Assembly: GCA_049889095.1 (NCBI GenBank)
Contig: JBLJFK010000001.1
Reading direction: 5' to 3' (one strand)
Source of the DNA: Ewingella sp049889095
GTDB lineage: Bacteria; Pseudomonadota; Gammaproteobacteria; Enterobacterales; Enterobacteriaceae
DNA length: 64,000 nucleotides
The notes under the pieces were generated by a model, which did not search any database, was not told the origin of the DNA, and saw only the letters and a program-made list of their open reading frames with translations. The position numbers and the translations under genes were made by a program. Below, piece after piece: positions 49,299 to 57,062 of this stretch; within the stretch, counting starts at the first letter, position 1, and each line of letters begins with the position of its first letter.

Positions 49299-49991
49299 AT
49301 GAATAGTGATAGTCTTTTTATTAAATGTGAATCATGTGGCACTATAAACAACAAGAATTTAAATTTCTGCTCTAAGTGTGGCTGTAAATTAAAGAGATCG
49401 AGAGGGAAAATATATTTTTCTATAGGTCTGCTGGCATTTTTTCTACTTTTGTTTATTTCATCTTACGATAATCATTCTAAGGAGTCATCCGGTTCTGTTT
49501 CCAGTGTTGCTCAGAAATTATCTATTCCAGAACCTCCAGAGGCTGAAATTAGACTAATATCACTTTCTGAGATGATAAGGGATAAATACGGTTCGGTAAA
49601 AAATGAACTTCAAAAATCCGTATTGAGAGACGAAAGGAAAATTCAACTCGGAAACATTGGGCTGACAAAGGCCACAAACTGGATTGGGACAATCTCTAAA
49701 CTCGATACGAATACAGATGGCAATGGTATTTTAGTAATTAAACTTTCGCCAAATCTCACACTTGCAACCTGGAATAATACGTTTTCTGATATGCAAGATG
49801 ATACGCTAATTGATAAGGGTTCCGAATTATACAATGCGTTGTTGAATATGAGTGTCGGACAGAAGGTTATGTTCTCAGGTGCATTTTTTCCATCCAGTCA
49901 GGATACAGTTAAAGAAAAAAGCATAACTATTAATGGTTCATTATCAGAACCGGAATTTTTATTTAGATTTAATTCTATAAAATCAATTTAA
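49299..49991 (+). CDS. Zinc-ribbon membrane protein (230 aa)
   Basis: The N-terminus has a zinc ribbon (CESC at 10-13 and CSKC at 24-27), a basic KLKRSRGK, one membrane helix (about 38-55, FSIGLLAFFLLLFISS), then an outer part of about 175 residues (RKIQLGNIGLTKATNWIGTI, SVGQKVMFSGAFFPSSQDTV). The latter resembles a small beta-barrel, and its family is not known to me. The ATG at 49299 is chosen over the upstream ATG at 49269 because the ribbon starts right after it. AT-rich and on the lysogeny strand. Probably expressed in lysogeny; role unknown. Confidence 0.7.
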   Translation: MNSDSLFIKCESCGTINNKNLNFCSKCGCKLKRSRGKIYFSIGLLAFFLLLFISSYDNHSKESSGSVSSVAQKLSIPEPPEAEIRLISLSEMIRDKYGSVKNELQKSVLRDERKIQLGNIGLTKATNWIGTISKLDTNTDGNGILVIKLSPNLTLATWNNTFSDMQDDTLIDKGSELYNALLNMSVGQKVMFSGAFFPSSQDTVKEKSITINGSLSEPEFLFRFNSIKSI

Positions 49992-50004
49992 AAGGATACT
50001 TTAT

Positions 50005-50334
50005 ATGGCCTTAATTAGTTGTCCAGAATGTTCGGCAAAAGTTAGCGATAGTGCAATTAAATGCCCCGCTTGTGCTGTTCAGTTGAGAAAACCTAAGCGT
50101 AGTTTTTTTGGAAAATTGATCAAATTCGTCTTTATAGCATTCAATATTTTGATGCTTATCTGGATCGTCGGTGGTTATAATACTGCTACGGAAAATATGG
50201 ATAAACTATCAGGAGCAGAGCATGCGGGCGCAGCTGTGGGGACAGGAATCGGAATGGTGATGCTTTTCGGTCTCTGGGTCATCGGCGATATCATTCTTGG
50301 TTTGTTTGTAATGTTTACACGTCCAAAAGTCTGA
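50005..50334 (+). CDS. Zinc-ribbon membrane protein (109 aa)
   Basis: MALISCPECSAKVSDSAIKC followed by PAC is a zinc ribbon of the double CxxC type, followed by a basic stretch and two or three hydrophobic segments (about 38-55 and 77-104). It starts 13 nt after the previous zinc-ribbon gene, with AAAAGGATACTTTAT, and the two probably share one transcript. It is the last prophage gene before attR. Related small proteins are common on mobile elements; no function is known to me. Confidence 0.75.
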   Translation: MALISCPECSAKVSDSAIKCPACAVQLRKPKRSFFGKLIKFVFIAFNILMLIWIVGGYNTATENMDKLSGAEHAGAAVGTGIGMVMLFGLWVIGDIILGLFVMFTRPKV

Positions 50335-50420
50335 GTCGAAAAACAAGAATAACTTTACTACCCTTGTTTTCTTGTCGCCAAAATACAGCCAAATAATCAT
50401 GTAACTCATTGATTATAAAA

Positions 50421-50448
50421 GACTGAATAAGTATTCGGTCTTTTTTTT
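50421..50448 (+). terminator. Terminator-like hairpin formed at attR
   Basis: GACTGAATA AG TATTCGGTC followed by eight T gives a stem with one G-U pair; the inner pairs must open to make a loop. The phage arm thus mimics the left half of the sdsR terminator stem, so attR (and attP) also ends transcripts, here of the zinc-ribbon genes. Confidence 0.6.
50431..50448 (+). repeat. attR core, 18-bp direct repeat
   Basis: Identical to 12443-12460 (GTATTCGGTCTTTTTTTT) in the same orientation. To its right, host sequence resumes. Confidence 0.9.
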
Positions 50449-50533
50449 AGCTAAAAATCTTACACGGTTTACACGGTATAGTTCATGTTCAATGCGGCGG
50501 GTTTGCTTACCAAACCAATCAGCGAGGGCGATT

Positions 50534-50870
50534 ATGCGAACAAGAGCAGCATCAGGGTTATTGATAATTGATCAGTCCAATCAAATATTGCTTTTTCGCT
50601 TTACCCATAATGCAGATGCGCTTTTAGGGAAGTATTACTGGGCAACACCCCGGTGGCGGGCTTGAACCAGACGAGTCATTTGAGCAAGCTGCAATGAGAG
50701 AACTTCGTGAAAAAAAAGAATTTTGTGTGAGGACATAGATAGTTATGTTGCGCAAAGGTCATTTGAAATGATGCCACCAAGTGGGAAACGGTTCAAAGAT
50801 TGTAGATGTTTTTATCAGTAATCGCTATGCACCAACTCCACCACCTGTTACCGATCTGAATCCCACTCGA
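50534..50870 (+). pseudogene. Nudix hydrolase pseudogene
   Basis: The first frame MRTRAASGLLIIDQSNQILL then FRFTHNADALLGKYYWATP leads into a shifted frame with GGGLEPDESFEQAAMRELRE, the Nudix box start (GxGxE). A further shift gives EDIDSYVAQRSFEMM, and another VGNGSKIVDVFISNRYAPTP. At least three frameshifts lie between 50650 and 50800, so the gene is dead (or the base calls are bad). It stands right after attR in the host chromosome. Confidence 0.8.
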
Positions 50871-51070
50871 GATAAAATATTTAATATTGGCTAATTTATT
50901 AACATTGGAAGTGGTGTTTATCAATTTCACTATTAATCCAGCCAATGTAATAAAATCAATGCCCTGGATGTTCTTCATAAGCATTATCACTTCCTTGTCA
51001 GTATTTCCAATAATATGCAGTCAAAACATTGATGAAGAGGAGGGCGCTTACTAACAACGGATGTCATGCG

Positions 51071-51095
51071 CCTCTCTCAGACAGGCTGAGAGAGG
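51071..51095 (-). terminator. Hairpin after the host chemoreceptor gene
   Basis: CCTCTCTCAG/CTGAGAGAGG forms a ten-pair stem just beyond the stop codon of the minus-strand chemoreceptor, the counterpart of the 41081-41107 hairpin but with other stem bases. Confidence 0.55.
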
Positions 51096-51103
51096 CTGCA
51101 ATA

Positions 51104-52759
51104 TTAAAACTTCGTCCATCCGCCCTGTTGTTTGACTAACTCGGTGCTATTGGACCGCGTATTCGGCCGGAGAAGGGGACCGGTTGAAGATTGCGGTTCC
51201 TTTCCTTCGATTTTAAACACAGAGACAATTTCTGTGAGTTGACGGGCCTGCTCTTCCAGCGAGGCAGCGGCGGCCGCAGATTCTTGTACTAATGCGGCAT
51301 TTTGCTGCGTCACGCTGTCCATTTGAACCACTGCAGTACCAATCTGGCTGATCCCTTTGCTTTGTTCAGTCGATGCCGCCGCTATCTCACTCATAATGTC
51401 ATTGACATGGCTGACTGAACTGACGATTTTTTCCATCGCATCACCTGCGTTCGTCACCTGCTCAGATCCCGATTTAATGTTTTCTACCGATTCATTAATC
51501 AGTACGCCAATCTCTTTTGCGGCCTGTGCGCTGCGTTGCGCCAAACTTCTTACTTCGCTGGCAACGACGGCAAACCCGCGGCCTTGCTCTCCGGCACGTG
51601 CCGCTTCGACGGCGGCGTTTAAGGCAAGAATATTGGTTTGAAACGCAATACTGTCGATGACGCCAATGATATCGACGATTTTATGTGAGCTGCTGGTAAT
51701 TTTGGTCATGGTGGCGATGACGCCGTTGACAATGCTCCCTCCCTGTTGCGCTTCCCGAGTCGCCTGGTCTGCCAGTGTGCTTGCCTGACTGGCATTATCG
51801 GCATTCTGACGCACGGTTGAACCGAGTTCTTCCATACTGGCGGCTGTCTCTTCCAGTGCTGACGCCTGTTCTTCCGTCCTGGAGGACAGATCGGTATTGC
51901 CGATCGATATCTCACTAGAACCTTTATAAATTGAATCTGCACTGTTGCGGATTTCATGCACAGTTTTGGCCCAGTTCCCCTGCATTTTGTCGATATACGG
52001 GATTAACTGCCCAACACAGTTTTTACCTTGGTCAATAATCTTATTGTCAAGCACGCCTACTGCGAGGGATTCAAGATAAGCCTTCACTATGTTCAACGGC
52101 TTAACGAGAAAGTTTGCTAAATAGCGGTCGGTCACCAGCATGATCAGCACACTGATTGATAGCGCACTAATGAGAATATACTGGCACCATGCCACCCACT
52201 GGTTAATTCTCATATTTGCTTCACTATTTAGGGATGCTATTTTTGCGTTGTATTTATCTATTGCAGCACTAAAGTCGCGTCTAAGAGGAAGGTATTTATC
52301 GGTTTTTATTTTATCAAAATCATTTATATTTTTTTCTGTTGCTGCTTTGAACATCGGTAACACGGAATTGTTGTAGAGAGTAAAAGAACTGTTATAAATG
52401 TCATCCACGGTTGTTGAGTCGAGGTTTCCATGGTCAATCGCTTTAAATTGGCTGAGTCCAATTTTAAGACTCTCTATCTCGATAAGTGTTGCCTTCATTT
52501 CAAGGTCGTAAATACCACTGTCATTTTTTCCAAAACCAACTATGGCGCGCTCCAGCGCTGTCACCACACGGTAGTATTGTGCATTGGCACCATTGATGAT
52601 GTCGCCATTTTGTTGTTGAACATTGGTCACCCCGAGCTCTTGTTTTAACTCCTTAAGTGAATATAAGGCAAAGCCTGATGCCCCAGCCCATAATAAAGAA
52701 AACGTAATGAGAATGAGTATGAGCGCCGTTCTTATTTTAATGTTTCTTATAAATCTCAT
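51104..52759 (-). CDS. Methyl-accepting chemotaxis protein, chromosomal copy
   Basis: This 551-aa chemoreceptor starts MRFIRNIKIRTALILILITF at the ATG at 52759; the frame extends upstream, but that part is promoter sequence. Same layout as the prophage copy: TM1, periplasmic helices, TM2, HAMP, signalling domain with IAFQTNILALNAAVEAARAG, C-terminus GGWTKF. The cytoplasmic halves differ at only a few residues, whereas I count about 19 changes in the roughly 125-residue stretch of the sensing domain. It lies just outside attR and is presumably the host original. Ligand unknown. Confidence 0.92.
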   Translation of the reverse strand: MRFIRNIKIRTALILILITFSLLWAGASGFALYSLKELKQELGVTNVQQQNGDIINGANAQYYRVVTALERAIVGFGKNDSGIYDLEMKATLIEIESLKIGLSQFKAIDHGNLDSTTVDDIYNSSFTLYNNSVLPMFKAATEKNINDFDKIKTDKYLPLRRDFSAAIDKYNAKIASLNSEANMRINQWVAWCQYILISALSISVLIMLVTDRYLANFLVKPLNIVKAYLESLAVGVLDNKIIDQGKNCVGQLIPYIDKMQGNWAKTVHEIRNSADSIYKGSSEISIGNTDLSSRTEEQASALEETAASMEELGSTVRQNADNASQASTLADQATREAQQGGSIVNGVIATMTKITSSSHKIVDIIGVIDSIAFQTNILALNAAVEAARAGEQGRGFAVVASEVRSLAQRSAQAAKEIGVLINESVENIKSGSEQVTNAGDAMEKIVSSVSHVNDIMSEIAAASTEQSKGISQIGTAVVQMDSVTQQNAALVQESAAAAASLEEQARQLTEIVSVFKIEGKEPQSSTGPLLRPNTRSNSTELVKQQGGWTKF

Positions 52760-52931
52760 TTTATAAACCCTTGATGTCAGAAATGGAAAAAATGCCTTGC
52801 AATAAAATTGATGAGCATGCGAAACAATTTGTAAAGTATGTAAGTAGATTGTTTTACATCTCATTCTAATTACTAACATCGGCGCTTGAGATTTTATCTT
52901 GAGCTGTTTCTGAGTTAATAGAATAAATAAA

Positions 52932-53208
52932 TTACAGCTGACAGCGTTGCTTAATTCAATAACTCGAAACTTTGGTTGTTAACAGGATGAGATCGCTATC
53001 TTTCTGAAAATAGCTCGTACCAAAGAGGGTTTTATCGACAGCAGCACGCAACATTGCTTCTCTGTATATTAAAACGACTAAGTGCAGTGTAGGGGTGGCT
53101 CAGCCGTACAGTTGTAAAATCTGTGCGGGAATGCTCCAACACTTGACTACTATACTAAGCTGATAATTATCCTCTGAAATTGACAGCTGTAAGTGATGGA
53201 ACCTTACG
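52932..53208. other. Intergenic region before the extensin-like gene
   Basis: No gene found here. It contains the end of the chemoreceptor repeat on its left and the presumed promoter of the extensin-like gene on its right (TTGACA-like signals are not clear; TACTATACTA near 53149 could act as a -10). Confidence 0.4.
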
Positions 53209-53925
53209 GTGATAAGGCTGGCGCTTATGCGATTCATTATCGTTACTCTCATTTTATTGGTTGTTTTGCTTTACTCCGCCCCATGGATTAGCCGTATTTT
53301 ACCGCCTCAGTACAATCCATTTTCTCCATTGTTGATAAGCGATCCGCCGAATTTCATCACCCAATTTAAACTGCGGCGTCTGGATAAAAACCCTCAAGCC
53401 TGTTTTGCTGCGCTCGAAAGAGCCAGAGACGCGGGGGCTATCTCGTTTATTACCATCGGTGATACGGGCGGAACCTGCCCACTCTCTTCGCCTGTACGCG
53501 TACAGAGATTTGGCTCCGTTGCATTAAGTTCCAGTTTTCTGGCCAGTTGCAGACTTGCATTAAGCAGCGCGATGTTTATTTCTCAGGTGGTAAAACCTCA
53601 GGCACAGGCTCAACTGGGGTCCGATCTGATCCGTATCGATCACCTTGGCAGTTATGTGTGCCGTAACCTATATAACCGCGCTGAAGGAAAGTTAAGTGAA
53701 CACGCCACCGCTGAGGCTTTGGATGTTGCTGGTTTTCATCTTGCTGATGGCACTGACGTAACGGTACTCAAAGGTTGGAAAGAACAAAAACCTCGTGGGA
53801 GTTATATACGCGCCATTTTTAAAGAGAGTTGTTCCTATTTTGGCAATTCTATTGGACCTGATTACAACGTAGCCCATGCCAATCATTTTCATTTTGGGAT
53901 GCGCTGGTTTGGTTTTTGCCGTTAA
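53209..53925 (+). CDS. Extensin-like C-terminal domain protein (putative periplasmic peptidase-like)
   Basis: The protein (238 aa from the GTG at 53209, or 232 from the ATG at 53227) has one N-terminal membrane anchor (FIIVTLILLVVLLYSAPWIS) and a periplasmic extensin-like domain. Its hallmarks are LSEHATAEALDVAGFHLADG and VAHANHFHFGMRWFGFC. These His/Asp positions fit the zinc site of the related D-Ala-D-Ala/LAS peptidase fold. Cysteines in TCPLSS, YVCRN, SCSYF and FCR could pair. A cell-wall role is likely but not proven. Stands alone. Confidence 0.85.
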   Translation: MIRLALMRFIIVTLILLVVLLYSAPWISRILPPQYNPFSPLLISDPPNFITQFKLRRLDKNPQACFAALERARDAGAISFITIGDTGGTCPLSSPVRVQRFGSVALSSSFLASCRLALSSAMFISQVVKPQAQAQLGSDLIRIDHLGSYVCRNLYNRAEGKLSEHATAEALDVAGFHLADGTDVTVLKGWKEQKPRGSYIRAIFKESCSYFGNSIGPDYNVAHANHFHFGMRWFGFCR

Positions 53926-54290
53926 ACAGCACTTTTAGTGGGGCGAGAGCACCGTCCAGAGTGGGAAGGCCGCGCCAGCATCCTGTGTCTTTACACACGA
54001 TTAGCAGCCCAGAAAATTGAACCTTTCAGTAACAAAAAAGGTGTGCAGCAAGTAATGTAAAAATTAACGTGGAGTTTTTACGCAAAAGTGTCGTTATAGA
54101 GTGTACTCATTAGTTACAGGTCAATAAATTAGCTGCTTTTTCTCTCACAAGCTGACACCCTGTATGCAGTAGCGTATCAGTGTCATTGAACTTGATTATT
54201 ATCGGAATTCTACCGTTTAACGCGGCTTCAGCGGATATCATCAGAGTTTGTGCGCTAAACTTTCTCATCATCAGGCCATAAGGGAATCGG
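53926..54290. other. Intergenic region, nothing recognised
   Basis: This 365-bp stretch before the WG-repeat operon has no frame with a family or ribosome-binding site. It ends with TAAGGGAATCGG in front of the WG gene start and presumably carries its promoter. Confidence 0.4.
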
Positions 54291-57062
54291 ATGACTTACT
54301 CCGACACATTTAAACATCTCAGAAATTTTAGCGCCTTAGCGCTAGTTCTGAATGCTACATTTAGTTTACCGGCTCACGCAGAAGATGCGTGGCTGCGTGC
54401 ATGCATCAACGCCAAAACGGCTGAAAACTGCCAGATGCCTTTTCAGCAAGGGTTGGCACCGGTATTAATGGGCTCAGCACAAGATGCCACGGGACTATGG
54501 GGATATGTTGATCCTACGGGTCATATGGCTATCCAACCCGCCTATCGTGACGTTCGCGGTTTTGCGAATGATTTGGCTGTTGCACGAAAAGATGAACAGT
54601 TCGGTTATTTAGATAAAAAAGGCCACTGGGCGATAGAACCGCGCTTTACCCATGCGACAGATTTTAACGCTCAGGGTACTGCATTAGTGGTTACCGATGG
54701 CCGCCTTGCATTGATTGACCGTAAAGGTGCGGTGGTTAAAACCCTGCCTTTTGCCGCCTATCTCAACAGTGAGGGGTTTGTTAAAGGCCAGCCTTTAGCC
54801 AGTGTTCAGGTTCAGGTATCCCCGGCGTTATGGAATGCCGAAACCGGCAGGTCATTGGCGCTACCTGATGACGTCATGGGGTTGGGTAAACCTCAGTCAG
54901 GCCTGATCCCTGCGCAAAAGCGTGATGGTGCAGACAGTGGTGACTGGGGCTTCCTTGATCAGAATGGCGAATGGGCTATTGATCCCATGACGTTAAAAAC
55001 CCGCAATGTTCCTTTATTAAATGGCGACACGATCGCAGTAAAAGGCAAAACAGAGTGGGGCTTCTTCGACAAGCAGGGCGTTGCGCTGAGCAAAGAGCAA
55101 TACAAATCTGTCTCTGCGCTTAAGTCTGGGAGTTGGCTGGTGGCAGACTCTAATAATGCCCTGCAATTACTGGATAATAAACTTGAAAAGCTGAAAGATA
55201 TTACGGCCGATCAGTCCGGGGAGTCCTTCGTCTGGGGTGACTGGACGATCACCAAAGGAGCGAAGGGTGTCAACCTGATTGGCCCGCAGAATCAGATCAT
55301 CAATGTTAAGGCCAATAAACCTCAGCTCTTGCAGCAAGGCCCGTGGCTTTGGGTGATGCAAACCGATGGGAAGTCGGCACAGGTTATCCAGATTTATGAT
55401 AATAACGGCGTTGCTTTATTGGCTGCCCCTACATTGAGTGCATTACGTGACTATCAGGTGCAACCTATTGGCACCACAATGCTGGGTGAAAACAGTGTCA
55501 CACCTCTTGCAGAAGACGGTGATGCTTCACACAACTTGCCCTGGGCGCTTCTCAAGCCCAATGACAACAAAAATCCTGCTGCAATATTGACCTCTCATGG
55601 TGAAGTGCTCTCCGACCCTCAATGGGCGACTTTTGACAGCGATCTTCATCAAACTCCGTTATTGGTTCACACTGAAAATAACCAAATGGGCGCTATTGAT
55701 GCCAGTGGTAAATGGGTCATTCAACCTACGTTTAACCGAATCACGCCATTTGACGGAGAGTACACCTGGGCGTTCAGCGGTGACAAAAATGCTGAGGAAA
55801 AACACCTTATTGACCGTGCTGGTAACCTGATTGATGTACCTGCACCCATCTTGCAGGGCAGCCAGCGCATCAGCGCGGGAATTTTGCTGACGGTGCAAGG
55901 TGATGGCAAGGATCGTCGCTGGGGCTTGTGGGACATTCAAAGTAAAAGCATCCTGGCAGCGCCTCAATTTAATGAACTTGAAGATTTCCACGAAGGTTAT
56001 GCACTCGCTAAGGCCGATAACGGCTGGGGAGTTGTTGGGCTGAGTGGCAAATGGGCAATTGCGCCAGATACGGGGCTGAATGGTAAACCGCAGTATATTG
56101 GTGATTCAATGTTCATCATGGCGGATAACGAACAGCCCGGTGAACATGATGGCGGAGCCAATCATTTCAGCCTGTTCAATGCGGTGAATGGTCAGAAAGT
56201 CGCAACAGATTTGCTTAATAAACCAATGAATGTCGGAAAGGAACATTGGCTGGTGCAACCGGCAGACGGTGGTGTTGCCCTGATCGACAATGACGGTCGT
56301 GCTGCTGTCAGTAAAGCTATCGTGCCTTCCTCTACCGATATCGACGGTGAGTGGGTATTGCTCGGGTTTGGCCCACGCTTTGGCGCTATTGATGCTAAGG
56401 GGGAGTGGCAGATACAACCTCTTTATTCAGCGGCGCTGAATTTTGTACAACCTCTTGGTTGGGCTAGCGCAGTAAGTGACAGTCATGTAACGCTCATTGA
56501 TTCTGCGGGCGGCGAGCCTCTGGTGGGATTTGAGAACGCAGAACCTCTGACTTCAATGGCACGTCTGGTGCTCAACGATACCAATACGGGTGAGACGATC
56601 CTTTTTGACAATGCTGGGCACGAAATGCAGCGTTATGCCGGAGCTGACAGTTTGCAAGTGAACAATGCCAGCGAAGGCACCGTACCCTTACGCGATAGCA
56701 AGGGGCTTTATGGATTCATTGACGCCAGTGGTAAAAAAATCATCGGCCCTTATTTTGATAAAGTTGGCCCGGTTAAAGATGGTCTGGCAAAAGCCGTGAA
56801 GCAATCCACTTACGGTTCGAACTATGGCTTCATCAATCTTGGCGGACGCTTTGCTATGGTTCCTGCCTTCGAATGGGCGGGCGATTTCAGTGAAAAGCGC
56901 GTCTGGGCAGGCATGAAAGGTCAGGCACAACTGCTGAACACCAACGGCGGCGTGGTAGTGCAACTGCAGGTTCGCTGCAACCAGCGGATTATCGCTGACA
57001 CGAAAGGCCATCAGTTCTGGCCAGCCAAGCCCGTCACCTGTGCTAATGGTGGATCGCAATGA
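54291..57062 (+). CDS. Large periplasmic WG-repeat protein, first of two
   Basis: The 923-aa protein has a signal peptide ending near LPAHA-EDAW. The rest is built of WG (KWG/LWGYVD) repeats about 35-60 residues apart: LWGYVDPTGHMAIQPAYRDV, FGYLDKKGHWAIEPRFTHA, DWGFLDQNGEWAIDP, EWGFFDKQGVALSKEQYKS, GWGVVGLSGKWAIAP, and LYGFIDASGKKIIGPYFDKV. Repeats near the ends are best kept; the middle is degenerate. Paired cysteines lie near both termini (ACINAKTAENC, RCNQ...TCANG). It overlaps the second WG gene by 4 nt. Function unknown; a binding scaffold in the periplasm is likely. Confidence 0.85.
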   Translation: MTYSDTFKHLRNFSALALVLNATFSLPAHAEDAWLRACINAKTAENCQMPFQQGLAPVLMGSAQDATGLWGYVDPTGHMAIQPAYRDVRGFANDLAVARKDEQFGYLDKKGHWAIEPRFTHATDFNAQGTALVVTDGRLALIDRKGAVVKTLPFAAYLNSEGFVKGQPLASVQVQVSPALWNAETGRSLALPDDVMGLGKPQSGLIPAQKRDGADSGDWGFLDQNGEWAIDPMTLKTRNVPLLNGDTIAVKGKTEWGFFDKQGVALSKEQYKSVSALKSGSWLVADSNNALQLLDNKLEKLKDITADQSGESFVWGDWTITKGAKGVNLIGPQNQIINVKANKPQLLQQGPWLWVMQTDGKSAQVIQIYDNNGVALLAAPTLSALRDYQVQPIGTTMLGENSVTPLAEDGDASHNLPWALLKPNDNKNPAAILTSHGEVLSDPQWATFDSDLHQTPLLVHTENNQMGAIDASGKWVIQPTFNRITPFDGEYTWAFSGDKNAEEKHLIDRAGNLIDVPAPILQGSQRISAGILLTVQGDGKDRRWGLWDIQSKSILAAPQFNELEDFHEGYALAKADNGWGVVGLSGKWAIAPDTGLNGKPQYIGDSMFIMADNEQPGEHDGGANHFSLFNAVNGQKVATDLLNKPMNVGKEHWLVQPADGGVALIDNDGRAAVSKAIVPSSTDIDGEWVLLGFGPRFGAIDAKGEWQIQPLYSAALNFVQPLGWASAVSDSHVTLIDSAGGEPLVGFENAEPLTSMARLVLNDTNTGETILFDNAGHEMQRYAGADSLQVNNASEGTVPLRDSKGLYGFIDASGKKIIGPYFDKVGPVKDGLAKAVKQSTYGSNYGFINLGGRFAMVPAFEWAGDFSEKRVWAGMKGQAQLLNTNGGVVVQLQVRCNQRIIADTKGHQFWPAKPVTCANGGSQ

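Larger units (their letters stand above)
12443..50448. mobile_element. Complete-looking P2/186-type prophage integrated in sdsR
   Basis: The element is about 38 kb, bounded by 18-bp direct repeats. It carries a tyrosine integrase, late activator Ogr, recognisable counterparts of P2 D, U, T, E, FII, FI, I, J, W, V, S, R, X, L, M, N, O, P and Q, lysis genes, replication gene A, a cos-like site, and a CI/CII/Cox-type switch. None of the structural genes looks broken. At least five cargo insertions interrupt the basic P2 plan. Integration in the sdsR/sraC locus is a known hot spot in Salmonella and other enterics. Confidence 0.9.
51071..52931 (-). repeat. 1.86-kb repeat, chromosomal copy (chemoreceptor with promoter region and terminator)
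   Basis: Inverted relative to 39245-41107. Similarity includes about 170 bp before the gene (GCTCAAGATAAAATCTCAA, GCATGCTCATCAATT) and ends around AATAAATAAATTACAG. The centre of the inverted pair lies near 46.1 kb, inside the prophage. Confidence 0.9.
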
